DNA of 64,000 nt, from contig NZ_LXUK01000001.1 in assembly GCF_013072695.1 (NCBI RefSeq), positions 248,001-312,000 on the forward strand. The letters run 5' to 3'. Position numbers and translations under genes: made by a program. Positions within the stretch are counted from its first letter, which is position 1. The number at the start of each line of letters is the position of its first letter. The stretch is from Acinetobacter sp. Ac_5812. GTDB taxonomy: Bacteria; Pseudomonadota; Gammaproteobacteria; Pseudomonadales; Moraxellaceae. Shown piece after piece: positions 23,232-33,015 of this stretch. The notes beneath the pieces were generated by a model that ran no database searches, was not told the DNA's origin, and saw only the letters and a program-made list of their open reading frames with translations.

Positions 23232-24290
23232 TTATTTTTCCTTCTTATTATTTGGTGAAATTTGAAGACTATTCAAAATAAAATCATGCAATTGAAATAC
23301 AGCTTTTTGGCTAATCGTTGACTGTAATGCTTCATCACTATGGACTAATTCAGCACTTTCTAGACTGTAATGAACAAACGGATCATTATCATTCTCTAAT
23401 GAACCTAAATACTGCCATGCCGCTGACTCAAAGCCGCGCTCAAAAAAACCTCTACGATGTGCATGACCGAATATCTCTTCACCTGCCAAGCCATGAATTA
23501 CTTTTTTCTGTTCTCTTAGATTTTCCGTGCTCATCATTGTCTTAAAAATCAAAGGGGCATTGGCTTCATTTTCTTTCACCATTTCAATCAAAGGGCGATC
23601 TGACTCCAACCGAACACGATGCTCAATATCGACTCTAACTCGAGGGTAGCTAGGAAATCTAAAATGCAAATGTCCACCTGTAAATGGGATATTTTTACTC
23701 ATATCGTCTAAGATAAAAAATTCTTTCCAGCATAGACCAGCTTGTTCCTCATCTTTAGCAGACCTTATTTTTATACTTTTTAAGGTATGTTGCATATCTG
23801 TTAATGATTCACTTAACAAGTCATTACTTGCACCACTTTTTAAAATAATCAACTTACCTGGTCTTAAATAGAGATAACCATATATTTCATATAAAGAAGT
23901 AACATATTTCCCATCTCTAAAAACAATAATATGACTGACAGATCGGCCTTGCTGTTGCACAGGTCCATTCATTTCACTTTTCAGTAGCGTACCTTCAGTT
24001 TCATGAGGTTCACTTTTCAAAGATTGAATCTTATCATTAACTAACTTCTGATATGCCTCATAGGTCTTTATACTTTCATCAACTTCAAGATCACTGCCAT
24101 TGTAATTAAAGTTGCTATATTCCACTTCAGTTTCTTTCGGTACAGTCATTTCAATACGACCAAAACATACTTTCTTTGGATTACGATAATCAATCACTTG
24201 AATTCCTTCTTTCTGTTTCTCAACATTTGAACATGCACTAAAAGAAATTACCGTTAAGGTACAAAGCACTAAGCGCTTTAATAGTTTCAT
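23232..24290 (-). CDS. Tli4-type immunity lipoprotein
   Basis: A 352-residue protein. Residues 1-20 are a lipoprotein signal (MKLLKRLVLC, then VISFSAC with the lipid-modified Cys near 20). The mature part has two similar halves, VCFGRIEMTVPKETEVEY at the start and LCWKEFFILDD in the middle, corresponding to the N and C domains of Tli4 immunity proteins, which sit in the periplasm and bind the cognate Tle4 lipase. It is adjacent to the Tle4-like gene (stop and start one base apart), the usual way to protect the producer. The start is 20 bases from the vgrG stop. The family call rests on layout and context. Confidence 0.78.
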   Translation of the reverse strand: MKLLKRLVLCTLTVISFSACSNVEKQKEGIQVIDYRNPKKVCFGRIEMTVPKETEVEYSNFNYNGSDLEVDESIKTYEAYQKLVNDKIQSLKSEPHETEGTLLKSEMNGPVQQQGRSVSHIIVFRDGKYVTSLYEIYGYLYLRPGKLIILKSGASNDLLSESLTDMQHTLKSIKIRSAKDEEQAGLCWKEFFILDDMSKNIPFTGGHLHFRFPSYPRVRVDIEHRVRLESDRPLIEMVKENEANAPLIFKTMMSTENLREQKKVIHGLAGEEIFGHAHRRGFFERGFESAAWQYLGSLENDNDPFVHYSLESAELVHSDEALQSTISQKAVFQLHDFILNSLQISPNNKKEK

Positions 24291-24310
24291 TCTTAACCTT
24301 CCTTCGTGCT

Positions 24311-27043
24311 TTATTCTGGAGAAAATACTTCAATATTTAGCGCAGTCATTACATCTTTAGAAAAAACACTCGTTTTGCCATCTTCACCAGATACGCCTTC
24401 AAAAACCTGTCCATCTTCAGCCGTGATTTTGTACTTCAGATTTTTTGCAGGTTCCCCATCGGGATAGTGCAAAATAAAATGTTCATCATAGTTAGATTTC
24501 AATTCAGGCATTGCTGGAAGCTGGCTAGACAGTGAGGCACCACTATTCGTCTTGATCTGCCCAGCTTTAAGCTCCATTAAACCAGGGCAAGCAATTTCAA
24601 TATTTCCACCTTCTATTTTGATGTATCCTCCACCAGCAGTGATGAGAATACCTTTTCCACTTTCTACTCTTACAAGATCATTGAGTGAATACACATGCAT
24701 TTGTTGCTTTGAAGAAAGTGTCATTTTTCCATTTTGTGCTGTGACATCCACATCACCTTCACCAGATTTAATCTTGATCCCAGCATGTTTTGCAAAAATA
24801 CTGATTTTATCTAGTGCCTTTGCAATCCAACTTTTACCAGTAAAGAATTGAAGGTTTTTCGGCGTACTGACATCAATATTTTGTTTTGCTTCGAGCAACA
24901 TATTCTCTTTACTGTTGAGAACCATTGCCGATTCACTATGTAAAGCGACTAAAGCATCTGAACCTTCATTCCACTGATCAACCTTTTCTAAAAGAGAGTT
25001 TTGTGGTTCTAAGTCAGGTTCATCAACTTCATGGGCTGAAGCCAACTCTTTAAAATATTGATTACTGTCGTTATGAAACTTTAGATTTTCATTAATATTG
25101 GATCTTGTTAACTGCTCACCTTGCGCTTGCTCTGATGATTCTGAAGATAAAAGAATTCCCTTTGACGCACGGATCGCTCCCCATGAATCAGTCCTTAATT
25201 CAAATCCTTCACCACGCCCCTCACTTTCAGCTTGGTCTTTCGGATGGCTTAAATTACCCAGGTTAAGTTGCGTTGCACCGTGACTACTATGTAATTGAGC
25301 ACTGATTTGTCCTGTCGTGTCATCAAAACGCAGTTGGTTATAACCTTCACCACCGACTTCTTTAGAACGAATCCCGCTCAGCTTTTTGGTATCGGGAAGT
25401 TGGCCTTTAAGATCAAATTTAGTTGGTGAACGTTCTGCTTCATGGATACGTCCTGTCACAAATGGGCGGTCAATATTACCGTCAAAGAAGTCAATCACAA
25501 CTAATTCATCTTTACGAGGTAAGAATCTAGCACCATAGCCTTCACCCGCCCAAGGTGTCAGTACATCTACCCAAGCAGAGTCTGTATCATTATCATTCGA
25601 ACCTGCACCACCATCATGACTATGATCTTCTGTACGGGTAAACAGGAAACGAACTTTAATCCGTCCCCATTCATCTACATGAATTTCTTCACCATCTGTC
25701 GTGACTTTGCCACGTTGTATGTATGCAACTGGGCGATGTTGTAATAGATCATATTCAGGAACAACTGCAATACTTCGACGTACAAGCATCAATTCATTGG
25801 CTTGGCGTTCTTGCTCACTATCTTTACTGGTTTCCCAATGACTGAGGCTAAGCAATTTTTCCAATTGATCTTTCAAATCTTTTGGAAGATTATTTTGATT
25901 ATAGTAGTGCTTGTTCAGTATCAAAAACTCACGATCATCCGAACTATGATTTTTCTCAAGTTCTGGATGATCTGATAGTCGAAACCAATATCCAACTTGA
26001 ATATCTCGGACACTGCTGTGTGCGGTAAAATATTTGGCTTGTAGTGCTTGATATTGATTCAATTGAGTGTTGAGTTTATCAAGTTGGCTATTGCCTGATT
26101 TTGTGGCTTGATCTTCACCTTTAAGATCGCTGATCCATGCTGGGGAGATATTCCATGCTTGTTCTAGGCTTAGACTTTCATTGTCCCTATTGGAGCTGTG
26201 TTTATGCGAACTGAGTACTGATCCGCTGGCATCTTCTTGACTTAAGCTATCCGCTTGCCAACGTTGTACATGGATCGCTGTAGGCTGTAAGCTACGTTGT
26301 GCGATAAAGCTGGTGATGCTGTCATACTGCTCTGTTGCATTCGACCTATGGTAGCGTATGCTTCGACGTTCAATGGCTTTAAATTGGGCATTATCATCGA
26401 CTAAACGTAATTTTTGTGCTTCAATACTTTGGCTATTACTTGATACAATATAACTCGCTTCATCAATGAGCCAATTAATCGATTCTTCGCGCATTAATCG
26501 AGTTAAATATGCATAATCGCTTTCGTTTGACTGCATCGAGAATGGACGGATATCATAAGACTTAGTTAGACCACTCGTATCTAATTTTAGACTTGAAGCA
26601 AATAGAGCACTTTTAGACTGCCATTCTTTGAAAATTACTTCAATAATTTCAATAACATTCTTATTCATAAACACACGACTATTACGTCGCTTATGCCATA
26701 AGCTAGTTGGGTCTTGCATGGTCAAGCGATATAGACTTAAAGCACCGTCAGATTGTCCTTGAGAAGCGCCTGTAATAATGCCAGTCGTTCTAAACAATCT
26801 GCCTGAATCAGTGACCTGATCAACTGCTATTTGACAACCAATGAATTGTTTGAGTTCTATGAATGGGTTCGTTGATAGGCAGATCAATTCTGCTGACATT
26901 CCTTCATTAATGCCATGAAAGCCATCAATACGTTGTAGCATAATCTGTGAATTAAGTTGTGCATTTGAAAATTGAGCACTGATGGCACGTTTTTGTGTTC
27001 CAAAGCCTAACTTATCCAAAATGCCAAAAATATTATCCAACAT
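24311..27043 (-). CDS. vgrG: Type VI secretion spike protein VgrG
   Basis: A 910-residue protein. The gp27-like base covers about residues 20-420 (FIGCQIAVDQ, DYAYLTRLMREESINWLIDE). The gp5 OB-fold with the spike neck follows (IHVDEWGRIKVRF; WAGEGYGARFLPRKDELVV; DGNIDRPFVTGRIHE). Then comes a DUF2345 beta-helix region with repeated short strands (about 740-850) and a C-terminal extension of 50 residues (YPDGEPAKNLKYKITAEDGQ) of transthyretin-like type that commonly docks an effector. It pierces the target cell as part of the secreted puncture device. No other T6SS structural gene is in the window, so this is an orphan vgrG cargo module. Confidence 0.93.
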   Translation of the reverse strand: MLDNIFGILDKLGFGTQKRAISAQFSNAQLNSQIMLQRIDGFHGINEGMSAELICLSTNPFIELKQFIGCQIAVDQVTDSGRLFRTTGIITGASQGQSDGALSLYRLTMQDPTSLWHKRRNSRVFMNKNVIEIIEVIFKEWQSKSALFASSLKLDTSGLTKSYDIRPFSMQSNESDYAYLTRLMREESINWLIDEASYIVSSNSQSIEAQKLRLVDDNAQFKAIERRSIRYHRSNATEQYDSITSFIAQRSLQPTAIHVQRWQADSLSQEDASGSVLSSHKHSSNRDNESLSLEQAWNISPAWISDLKGEDQATKSGNSQLDKLNTQLNQYQALQAKYFTAHSSVRDIQVGYWFRLSDHPELEKNHSSDDREFLILNKHYYNQNNLPKDLKDQLEKLLSLSHWETSKDSEQERQANELMLVRRSIAVVPEYDLLQHRPVAYIQRGKVTTDGEEIHVDEWGRIKVRFLFTRTEDHSHDGGAGSNDNDTDSAWVDVLTPWAGEGYGARFLPRKDELVVIDFFDGNIDRPFVTGRIHEAERSPTKFDLKGQLPDTKKLSGIRSKEVGGEGYNQLRFDDTTGQISAQLHSSHGATQLNLGNLSHPKDQAESEGRGEGFELRTDSWGAIRASKGILLSSESSEQAQGEQLTRSNINENLKFHNDSNQYFKELASAHEVDEPDLEPQNSLLEKVDQWNEGSDALVALHSESAMVLNSKENMLLEAKQNIDVSTPKNLQFFTGKSWIAKALDKISIFAKHAGIKIKSGEGDVDVTAQNGKMTLSSKQQMHVYSLNDLVRVESGKGILITAGGGYIKIEGGNIEIACPGLMELKAGQIKTNSGASLSSQLPAMPELKSNYDEHFILHYPDGEPAKNLKYKITAEDGQVFEGVSGEDGKTSVFSKDVMTALNIEVFSPE

Positions 27044-27067
27044 TGTTATTTATTGCCTTATTCTTGA

Positions 27068-28045
27068 TCAAAGAAAATTACCAGAATGATTTGTCTGTTT
27101 CAATTCTGAATGAGTTTCGTTTTGTTTTAATTCAGTTAGAAGGTTGCGGTAGCTTCTTATTACATGTCGACCAATTTGATATTTTTTTTGTAATTCGACA
27201 ATTGTCATGGTTTCGAGATCAGATTGATGTTGTTTTACCCAATTTATTTTTTGTTGAGTATGTGAAATATTAAGTATTTTCCTTAATTGGGCTCGACATC
27301 CACTTATAAAAAACTTGTTCGTATTAAATTTTTGCGCAATTTTTTCCAATGGAATATCAGTTCGCAATAACTCAATTTGATGATCAAGTATCCACTGCCT
27401 CTTGTCATTTAAGTGCTGTTGCCATTGTTCGGATTGAGTCGGTATATTTTTTTCTTGGCATACTAAATCATGGATTATTTTTGAAATATAGTATGAAAAG
27501 CCAAATTGCTTTTCAATCTCTTTAATATCAAGCCCAGACACCTTTTCTTTATTTTCCTGAAACCATTGAATATGTTTTCTTTCGCAAGTTGATTCACGTT
27601 GTAGCTGTTTACGTACAATACCATGATGGAGTAAACGGTTTGTATACGAAACGATTTGGGACTTTGTAAGACCATATTTTTGAGATAGTACTTCATAACT
27701 GTCATAAAGAATTTCATCTTGGTGTTCAAGAATCCATTCAAAGTTGTATGTTATGGGATGGGATAAGAAGAATCCAATCGCTTTTCTAAACCGTCGAACA
27801 ACAGGCTCAGAAAAACCTAGCGTATTCGTGATGTGGACAATACTATGTTGTATTATATATTCTGCAATTTCATTGGTTAAAATATAATAAAAATTAGCTT
27901 GCCCACCATTTTGAGGTGTTTCAGCATATGGCCATCCTTTATAAACTATGATGCCTGCTTGAGTCTTGTATTCTTCGTATACATCCCAATATTCACCATC
28001 CCAATCCTTGATAGTTTTAATTTTAAAATATTTATATTTTCCCAT
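27068..28045 (-). CDS. Protein of four helix-turn-helix-like repeats, upstream of vgrG
   Basis: A 325-residue protein. After a 50-residue N-terminal part (GEYWDVYEEYKTQAG) the chain contains four 45-60 residue units, each opening W-x(3)-H/N and then L-x(3)-Y/F: EWILEHQDEILYDSYEVLSQ; IQWFQENKEKVSGLDIKEIE; QWILDHQIELLRTDIPLEKI; INWVKQHQSDLETMTIVELQ. Each continues into a second helix that ends in a basic stretch (SQIVSYTNRLL, KFFISGCRAQL, RHVIRSYRNLL). A weaker unit precedes them. These look like tandem helix-turn-helix modules. No family recognised. It is 24 bases upstream of vgrG and co-oriented, so probably cotranscribed. It may bind DNA or act as an adaptor for the spike; neither is shown. 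Confidence 0.7.
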   Translation of the reverse strand: MGKYKYFKIKTIKDWDGEYWDVYEEYKTQAGIIVYKGWPYAETPQNGGQANFYYILTNEIAEYIIQHSIVHITNTLGFSEPVVRRFRKAIGFFLSHPITYNFEWILEHQDEILYDSYEVLSQKYGLTKSQIVSYTNRLLHHGIVRKQLQRESTCERKHIQWFQENKEKVSGLDIKEIEKQFGFSYYISKIIHDLVCQEKNIPTQSEQWQQHLNDKRQWILDHQIELLRTDIPLEKIAQKFNTNKFFISGCRAQLRKILNISHTQQKINWVKQHQSDLETMTIVELQKKYQIGRHVIRSYRNLLTELKQNETHSELKQTNHSGNFL

Positions 28046-28360
28046 TATTTTATTTCACTGCTCGAAATCAAATATAAAACCATATCCACCAAAATTTTTA
28101 ACGATTTTAATACTAACGGACATTCATTTTAGAAATCAACAATTGACCTAATATGCAAAATAAACCGACCTATTTGGTATAAGTTTTTAAATTAAAATAT
28201 GAGGTATATTTTAATTGAGTTAGAGGGTAAAAATTAAACACTCACATAAATATCAAAAGACAAAAACTTACCTAGAAAAGCAGAATTATTTTATACTCTG
28301 GGATACCCGATCCTGCCCCATCTCTGCTAGTCTATTTCTTTTACTGTCCTCGCTTTCACT
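28046..28360. other. Divergent intergenic region
   Basis: AT-rich; it separates the accessory type VI block from ordinary chromosome. I see no ORF with a ribosome site and no terminator. It must contain promoters for the vgrG operon (left) and the GGCT-like gene (right). Confidence 0.4.
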
Positions 28361-28687
28361 ATGCTCAGTTTATTTGTTTACGGCACATTAGGGCCTAACC
28401 GTCCCAATGCTCATGTTATGGAAAATATTGGTGGTACATGGGCAGACGCACATGTATTTGGCACACTCAAACAACAAGGTTGGGGAGCTGAATTGGGCTT
28501 TCCGGGTATTGTTTTAGATCAAACAGATCAAAAGGTCTCTGGCTTTGTATTTTTCTCAGATAACCTAGAACAACACTGGCAAGCACTGGATGAATTCGAG
28601 GGTGCAGGCTATCAACGTGTGCCTGTTAAAGCGCATTTAAGTACAGGTGAAGTGATTGATTCCTTTGTTTATGCACTCAATACATAA
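28361..28687 (+). CDS. Gamma-glutamylcyclotransferase (AIG2-like) family protein
   Basis: A 108-residue protein with the AIG2/GGCT fold: LFVYGTLGP at the N-terminus binds the substrate, VSGFVFF and WQALDEFEG in the middle carries the conserved acidic residue, and YQRVPV follows. Family members convert gamma-glutamyl dipeptides or amines to 5-oxoproline, although many short bacterial homologues have unknown substrates. No signal peptide; cytoplasmic. It lies upstream of tRNA-Thr on the same strand. Confidence 0.85.
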   Translation: MLSLFVYGTLGPNRPNAHVMENIGGTWADAHVFGTLKQQGWGAELGFPGIVLDQTDQKVSGFVFFSDNLEQHWQALDEFEGAGYQRVPVKAHLSTGEVIDSFVYALNT

Positions 28688-28787
28688 GTCAAAATTGGCG
28701 AAAATTCGACAAACGAATTAAATTTATCTGATTGCTCATTTTTTCGCTTGTTTTTTTAAACAGATTCTGTAGAATTCTCGCCACGTT

Positions 28788-28863
<76 letters not shown>

Positions 28864-28872
28864 TTTCTCGCT

Positions 28873-29295
28873 TTACTCTCGTTTCTTCCCCATCATTTTC
28901 TCAAAATGCGAAATATTCGGATTTAATAAATCCCATTCATTTGCATGGCTCACAAAACATTCTGCTTGCGGTTGATACAAATTTGGATCATCCAAGGTTC
29001 CTGCACGTATTGAAATCATCTCAGGTACGAGTTCGGGTAGGCCAAACATTTGCGAACCACAATTAGGGCAAAATGCACGGCGGATCGGTTTACCAGATAA
29101 CCCTAAAGACTCAAAATATTTTAATTCACCTTCAATTTTAAGTTCGGATTGATGAAAGAAAGCAATCGGCGCATAAGCACTGCCCGTGGCTTTTTGGCAA
29201 TCACGACAATGACAATTAAAACGATAACGTGGCGCAACCTCGGCCTGATAGCTCACGGCCCCACACAGGCATGAACCTTTATATTCATTTGGCAT
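28873..29295 (-). CDS. GFA family protein (zinc-binding, CENP-V/Gfa fold)
   Basis: A 140-residue protein with the GFA zinc pattern: CLCGAVSY, CHCRDCQKATGS and FCPNCGSQMF. This family is named after the glutathione-dependent formaldehyde-activating enzyme, but many members have unknown substrates; zinc binding is reliable, reaction less so. Cytoplasmic. It is the last gene of a minus-strand run with the methyltransferase and FAD enzyme, starting 8 bases after the methyltransferase stop. Confidence 0.87.
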   Translation of the reverse strand: MPNEYKGSCLCGAVSYQAEVAPRYRFNCHCRDCQKATGSAYAPIAFFHQSELKIEGELKYFESLGLSGKPIRRAFCPNCGSQMFGLPELVPEMISIRAGTLDDPNLYQPQAECFVSHANEWDLLNPNISHFEKMMGKKRE

Positions 29296-29302
29296 CTTGT
29301 TC

Positions 29303-30130
29303 TCACTTTTTTACTGCACTGATTTGAATATAACGTACTAATCCATCTTGGTAGAGTTTTCGGCACAACTTGGCAGTCATATTTATTTTGAGTTGGGCAA
29401 AATCAAACGCTGATTTTTCATTTTTTTGTGTTTCGATATATTCCGCAAAACCATTCAACACCGGCTCAGAAAAATCCTGAATTTGAATATCAATAAAACC
29501 ATGCTGCACCAAAGTCTGCGCAAGCTGTTGCTGATCCATCAAATGCCGCCAATTCACATCGGCACTTTTTAATAGATAGCGATATTTTTGTTTTTGTAGA
29601 GCAGAACACTGTAGCCAATTATCCGACCACATTAGCGTGTGAAACGCAATTCGTCCTTTTGAATTCAAAACTGGAGTTGTAGATTCAAGAAATGAATTCA
29701 AATCACTGTGATAAGCCGCATCTATACACAGCACCACATCAAATGAATTCAAAAGTTGCAGAGTTTTTAAATTCAAAAAAGATCCACAATGAATTTGCAC
29801 TTGCGGCAATTGTTTTTGAATTCGTTTGACGCATTCAGGCTGTAACTCAACCGCACTGAGTTGTTGAATATGATAATGCTGGAGCCAATGCAACAGACTG
29901 GCACCTTGTCCACAGCCTAGATCTAAAACACGATCTGTGGATTTCAGTTGAATGGATTGTGCAATTTGATCAGCCAGACTTTGGCAAGCCTGTGGATAAC
30001 ACTCATGTTGGTCTTGCCAAAAACCTAAATTACTCCAAGCAAGCCATGCATCATCACCGAGTCGTTTGGCATCAATTGCATATTTATGCCCAATGACTTT
30101 TTCAATCAGCGCTTGCTTGAAGGTGGTCAT
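29303..30130 (-). CDS. Class I SAM-dependent methyltransferase
   Basis: A 275-residue protein. DRVLDLGCGQGASLL (about 68-82) is the AdoMet glycine loop, LSAVELQPECV the acidic second strand, and FDVVLCIDAAYH motif post-II. The C-terminal part resembles cyclopropane-synthase-type methyltransferases but the bicarbonate-binding Cys is not evident. It directly follows the FAD oxidoreductase (2 bases apart), an arrangement known for lipid modification clusters, so a fatty-acid or quinone substrate is possible; this is inference. Confidence 0.82.
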   Translation of the reverse strand: MTTFKQALIEKVIGHKYAIDAKRLGDDAWLAWSNLGFWQDQHECYPQACQSLADQIAQSIQLKSTDRVLDLGCGQGASLLHWLQHYHIQQLSAVELQPECVKRIQKQLPQVQIHCGSFLNLKTLQLLNSFDVVLCIDAAYHSDLNSFLESTTPVLNSKGRIAFHTLMWSDNWLQCSALQKQKYRYLLKSADVNWRHLMDQQQLAQTLVQHGFIDIQIQDFSEPVLNGFAEYIETQKNEKSAFDFAQLKINMTAKLCRKLYQDGLVRYIQISAVKK

Positions 30131-30132
30131 GC

Positions 30133-31431
30133 TTAATAACCGAGTTCAGGCGCAACTGTGACTTTTGGCTTTAATCCAACAAAGGGAACAGCTGCACCTA
30201 AGATTTCAGAAATATGCATCGCTGAGGTCACGGCAGATTCCAAGATCGGTAAACCGTCGCAGGACCATGAACCGCAGTAAAATACTTTACGGTTTAAATC
30301 CAAATGGCGTTGCTGAATTTGTTTATTCAAAGCCACGGTTTCTGAATCAACCACTGCACGAGTGAGTTTGACCTTGGAAATGATTTTCTTCGGATCGATA
30401 TCAATCACCGGACACCACGTCTGGAACACGGCATTTTTACCCACCAAGCTGGGTTCAATCGCATTAATCCAAACCGTAAATTGCTGACGGGTAAATTTAC
30501 GATCCATCATATAGCTCAATACCGCCCAATCTTTACGGCGTTGTGGCATCACAATCGGATCGGTATGAATCACCAAATCGCCTTGTTCAAAGCGGAATTT
30601 CTTCAATAAGGCAATGTCTTCGGCAAATTGTGGCTGCTTGAGAAAATCTTCAATCACTGGCGTTGGCGTGGCAATCACTACACGATCAAATAACTGGCTC
30701 TCACCTTGTGCATTTTCCACCCATACCTTATCACCCTGCTCTTCAACTTTTTGAACAGGCGAACCACTATGAATTTCAATGCCTTCAATCAAGCGATTGA
30801 CCAATGCAGGCGTTCCGCCTTTCATCCGCAATAAGGCTTCACCCTCAGTCAACTGGCGGATAAATTCCAGTAAAGGTTTGGCCGGCCATTCACCAATGGT
30901 TTTAGGATGACAAGTACAAATGGTATACAGCACTGGCATCACCGTGCCATGCCAAAACACTTCCTCAATATGATATTGATTCATGAATTCAGCTAGTGTG
31001 ATGTCTTGATTATCCGATTTAAAAAATTGGTGTACCGCAGTTTTCAGCTGCAACATGCCTTTGACCAAGCGCCAGCCATATTGCTGAATGCCTTTGCGGT
31101 TATTGATAATCGGGAAATTGCCGATACGGCTGCGTGAAGTGGTGAGCCATGTATCTGTTTTATCTTCAAACAACCAACTGCAAGCCATAAAGGTACGGAC
31201 AGGGAAAGTTTCTATGCCCAAGTAGCTTGCCAAACTTAAAGTATTTTTCCAAAGCTTGGGATTCATCACCCTTAAAGGCGCATCAATGATGCCACCATCA
31301 AAATCAATACTATGACTATCCATGCCTCGCCCTGCGAGTGCTTCGAATATAGTCACCTTATGCCCTGCATCATGTAGGATTCTGGCTGAGGCAAGTCCTG
31401 CCATTCCACTGCCAATAATTGCAATATCCAA
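30133..31431 (-). CDS. FAD-dependent amine oxidase-like oxidoreductase
   Basis: A 432-residue protein beginning MDIAIIGSGMAGLASARIL, a GxGxxG dinucleotide-binding strand, followed by GHKVTIFEA. The C-terminus (FYCGSWSCDGLPILESAVTSA) is the second FAD contact of the amine oxidase/protoporphyrinogen oxidase superfamily. Such enzymes sit with cyclopropane-synthase-type methyltransferases in several bacteria, often annotated only as NAD(P)-binding protein. No membrane segment. It heads a three-gene run with the methyltransferase and GFA protein. Confidence 0.85.
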   Translation of the reverse strand: MDIAIIGSGMAGLASARILHDAGHKVTIFEALAGRGMDSHSIDFDGGIIDAPLRVMNPKLWKNTLSLASYLGIETFPVRTFMACSWLFEDKTDTWLTTSRSRIGNFPIINNRKGIQQYGWRLVKGMLQLKTAVHQFFKSDNQDITLAEFMNQYHIEEVFWHGTVMPVLYTICTCHPKTIGEWPAKPLLEFIRQLTEGEALLRMKGGTPALVNRLIEGIEIHSGSPVQKVEEQGDKVWVENAQGESQLFDRVVIATPTPVIEDFLKQPQFAEDIALLKKFRFEQGDLVIHTDPIVMPQRRKDWAVLSYMMDRKFTRQQFTVWINAIEPSLVGKNAVFQTWCPVIDIDPKKIISKVKLTRAVVDSETVALNKQIQQRHLDLNRKVFYCGSWSCDGLPILESAVTSAMHISEILGAAVPFVGLKPKVTVAPELGY

Positions 31432-31863
31432 AATTATGTCCCATCAGTTGATGATTTTTCTTGATTATGACCGATAGTTAAGCGAAACGCGGTATTAAAA
31501 AATACCAGATTGAAGGCTTCTGCCAGACTTTTGTCGTAATATCGTTGTTGGATTCTTGTTACATTTTATCACAAATTGCATTTCTATCTTAACATGATGA
31601 AAAAATTAAACTTATTACATTTTAGGACACAAAAACATACAGAACATTCTATATTTTTTCATTTTCAGCGCTTTATAGCCTTTGCAAAGCCCAATATTAG
31701 TGCTATTTTTATTAAACAATAACGAGAACAAAGTCACATAACAAGCTGAATAATTATAAGTGACATAATATTAAAAAAATCAATAGAGGACCCTTACAGC
31801 GAAAGCCTATCACTCTAACGGAGTGATAGGCTTTCTTATATAAACAACTGATTTAAATTACAA
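31432..31863. other. Intergenic stretch upstream of the FAD oxidoreductase
   Basis: About 430 AT-rich bases with no credible ORF. They hold the promoter of the three-gene run on the left and the pirin terminator at 31801-31835. Confidence 0.5.
31801..31835. terminator. Strong hairpin terminator after the pirin gene
   Basis: GAAAGCCTATCACTC (31801-31815) and GAGTGATAGGCTTTC (31821-31835) form a perfect 15-pair stem with a five-base loop. The T tract is weak on both strands. It lies 29 bases beyond the pirin stop. Confidence 0.7.
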
Positions 31864-32730
31864 TTAAGCTTGCATTGAACCAAATTTACCACTATTGAAA
31901 TCACGAACTGCCTCAACGATTTCCGCTTTGCTATTCATGACAAAAGGTCCATAACCTTCAATCGGTTCATTCAGTGGCTGACCAGTCAAAATCAGGAATT
32001 TACTGTCTTGTTCGGCCTTGATGCTAAAGTCAATTTCTTCACGGCTCAGCACCACCAAACTCGGTGCTTCTATGCTTTGGTTTTCATTTAAGACCACCTG
32101 ACCAGAGAGCAATACCAACAATGTGGTATGGCCTTCAGTCGCATAAAAGGTATGTTCCTGATCTTTTACAATCATGCCATCCCAAACATTGACTGGACTA
32201 AAGGTGGTTGCTGCACCCTCGGTGTCTTGATATTGACCTGCAATCACTCGCATCTCACTACCCGCATCATCCAATTTAATGTGCTGAATTTGATCGGCTT
32301 CAATGGCTTGATATTTTGCTGGCGTCATTTTGGAATGCGCTGGCAAATTAACCCACAACTGAACCATTTCAAATAAACCACCTTGATGAGCGAACTCTGG
32401 TGAATGGAACTCTTGATGCAAGATACCACCACCTGCGGTCATCCATTGCACATCACCCGCTTTGATGGTTCCACCACCGCCACTTGAGTCTTTATGCGTC
32501 ACTTCACCTTGATAGGCAATGGTCACGGTCTCAAAGCCACGATGTGGATGCGAACCGACACCATGTTGTGCTGTGGTTGGATCAAAACGGTATGGTGCAG
32601 CATAGTCCAAGAGGAGGAATGGGCTGAGGCTTTGACCTAAGCGATCATAGGAAAATAAGTTATACACTGGGAAACCATCACCGACCCAGTGCATGTGTTT
32701 GTTTTGATACACACCCAGAATTCTTTTCAT
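31864..32730 (-). CDS. Pirin family protein
   Basis: A 288-residue bicupin. The N-terminal cupin shows HPHRGFETVTIAYQGEV, the metal-binding His pattern of pirins, then GDVQWMTAGGGILHQE. The C-terminal cupin includes HTTLLVLLSGQV. Bacterial pirins bind Fe/Ni/Zn and some act as quercetin dioxygenase; role here unknown. Divergent from the cysteine hydrolase gene, with 285 bases between them. Confidence 0.92.
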   Translation of the reverse strand: MKRILGVYQNKHMHWVGDGFPVYNLFSYDRLGQSLSPFLLLDYAAPYRFDPTTAQHGVGSHPHRGFETVTIAYQGEVTHKDSSGGGGTIKAGDVQWMTAGGGILHQEFHSPEFAHQGGLFEMVQLWVNLPAHSKMTPAKYQAIEADQIQHIKLDDAGSEMRVIAGQYQDTEGAATTFSPVNVWDGMIVKDQEHTFYATEGHTTLLVLLSGQVVLNENQSIEAPSLVVLSREEIDFSIKAEQDSKFLILTGQPLNEPIEGYGPFVMNSKAEIVEAVRDFNSGKFGSMQA

Positions 32731-33015
32731 TTGGTTTCTCCTATAGAGTAGAAGTTCTGTTCTTGGGATCTATTTTACGCCTCAAACAGGTGTGCTTATA
32801 GCCTCAGAACGGCAACACATTATTCTACATATAGGACAATTAAAAATTAAAAAGCGAATTAATCTCTAAACATTATCAATCATCCCATTTTTGATATTGT
32901 TTATCTCATTTTTTGCGCTTCATCTACATGAAAAATTTAACTAGCATAATTTCAAGCACTACGGAAATTCACTTTCTTTTCCGTATTCTTTTTACAAAAA
33001 CATGAGGATACAACA

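Noticed and set aside
24552..24851. Plus-strand 99-codon ORF
   Set aside because: It lies antisense inside vgrG, whose frame is clearly coding.
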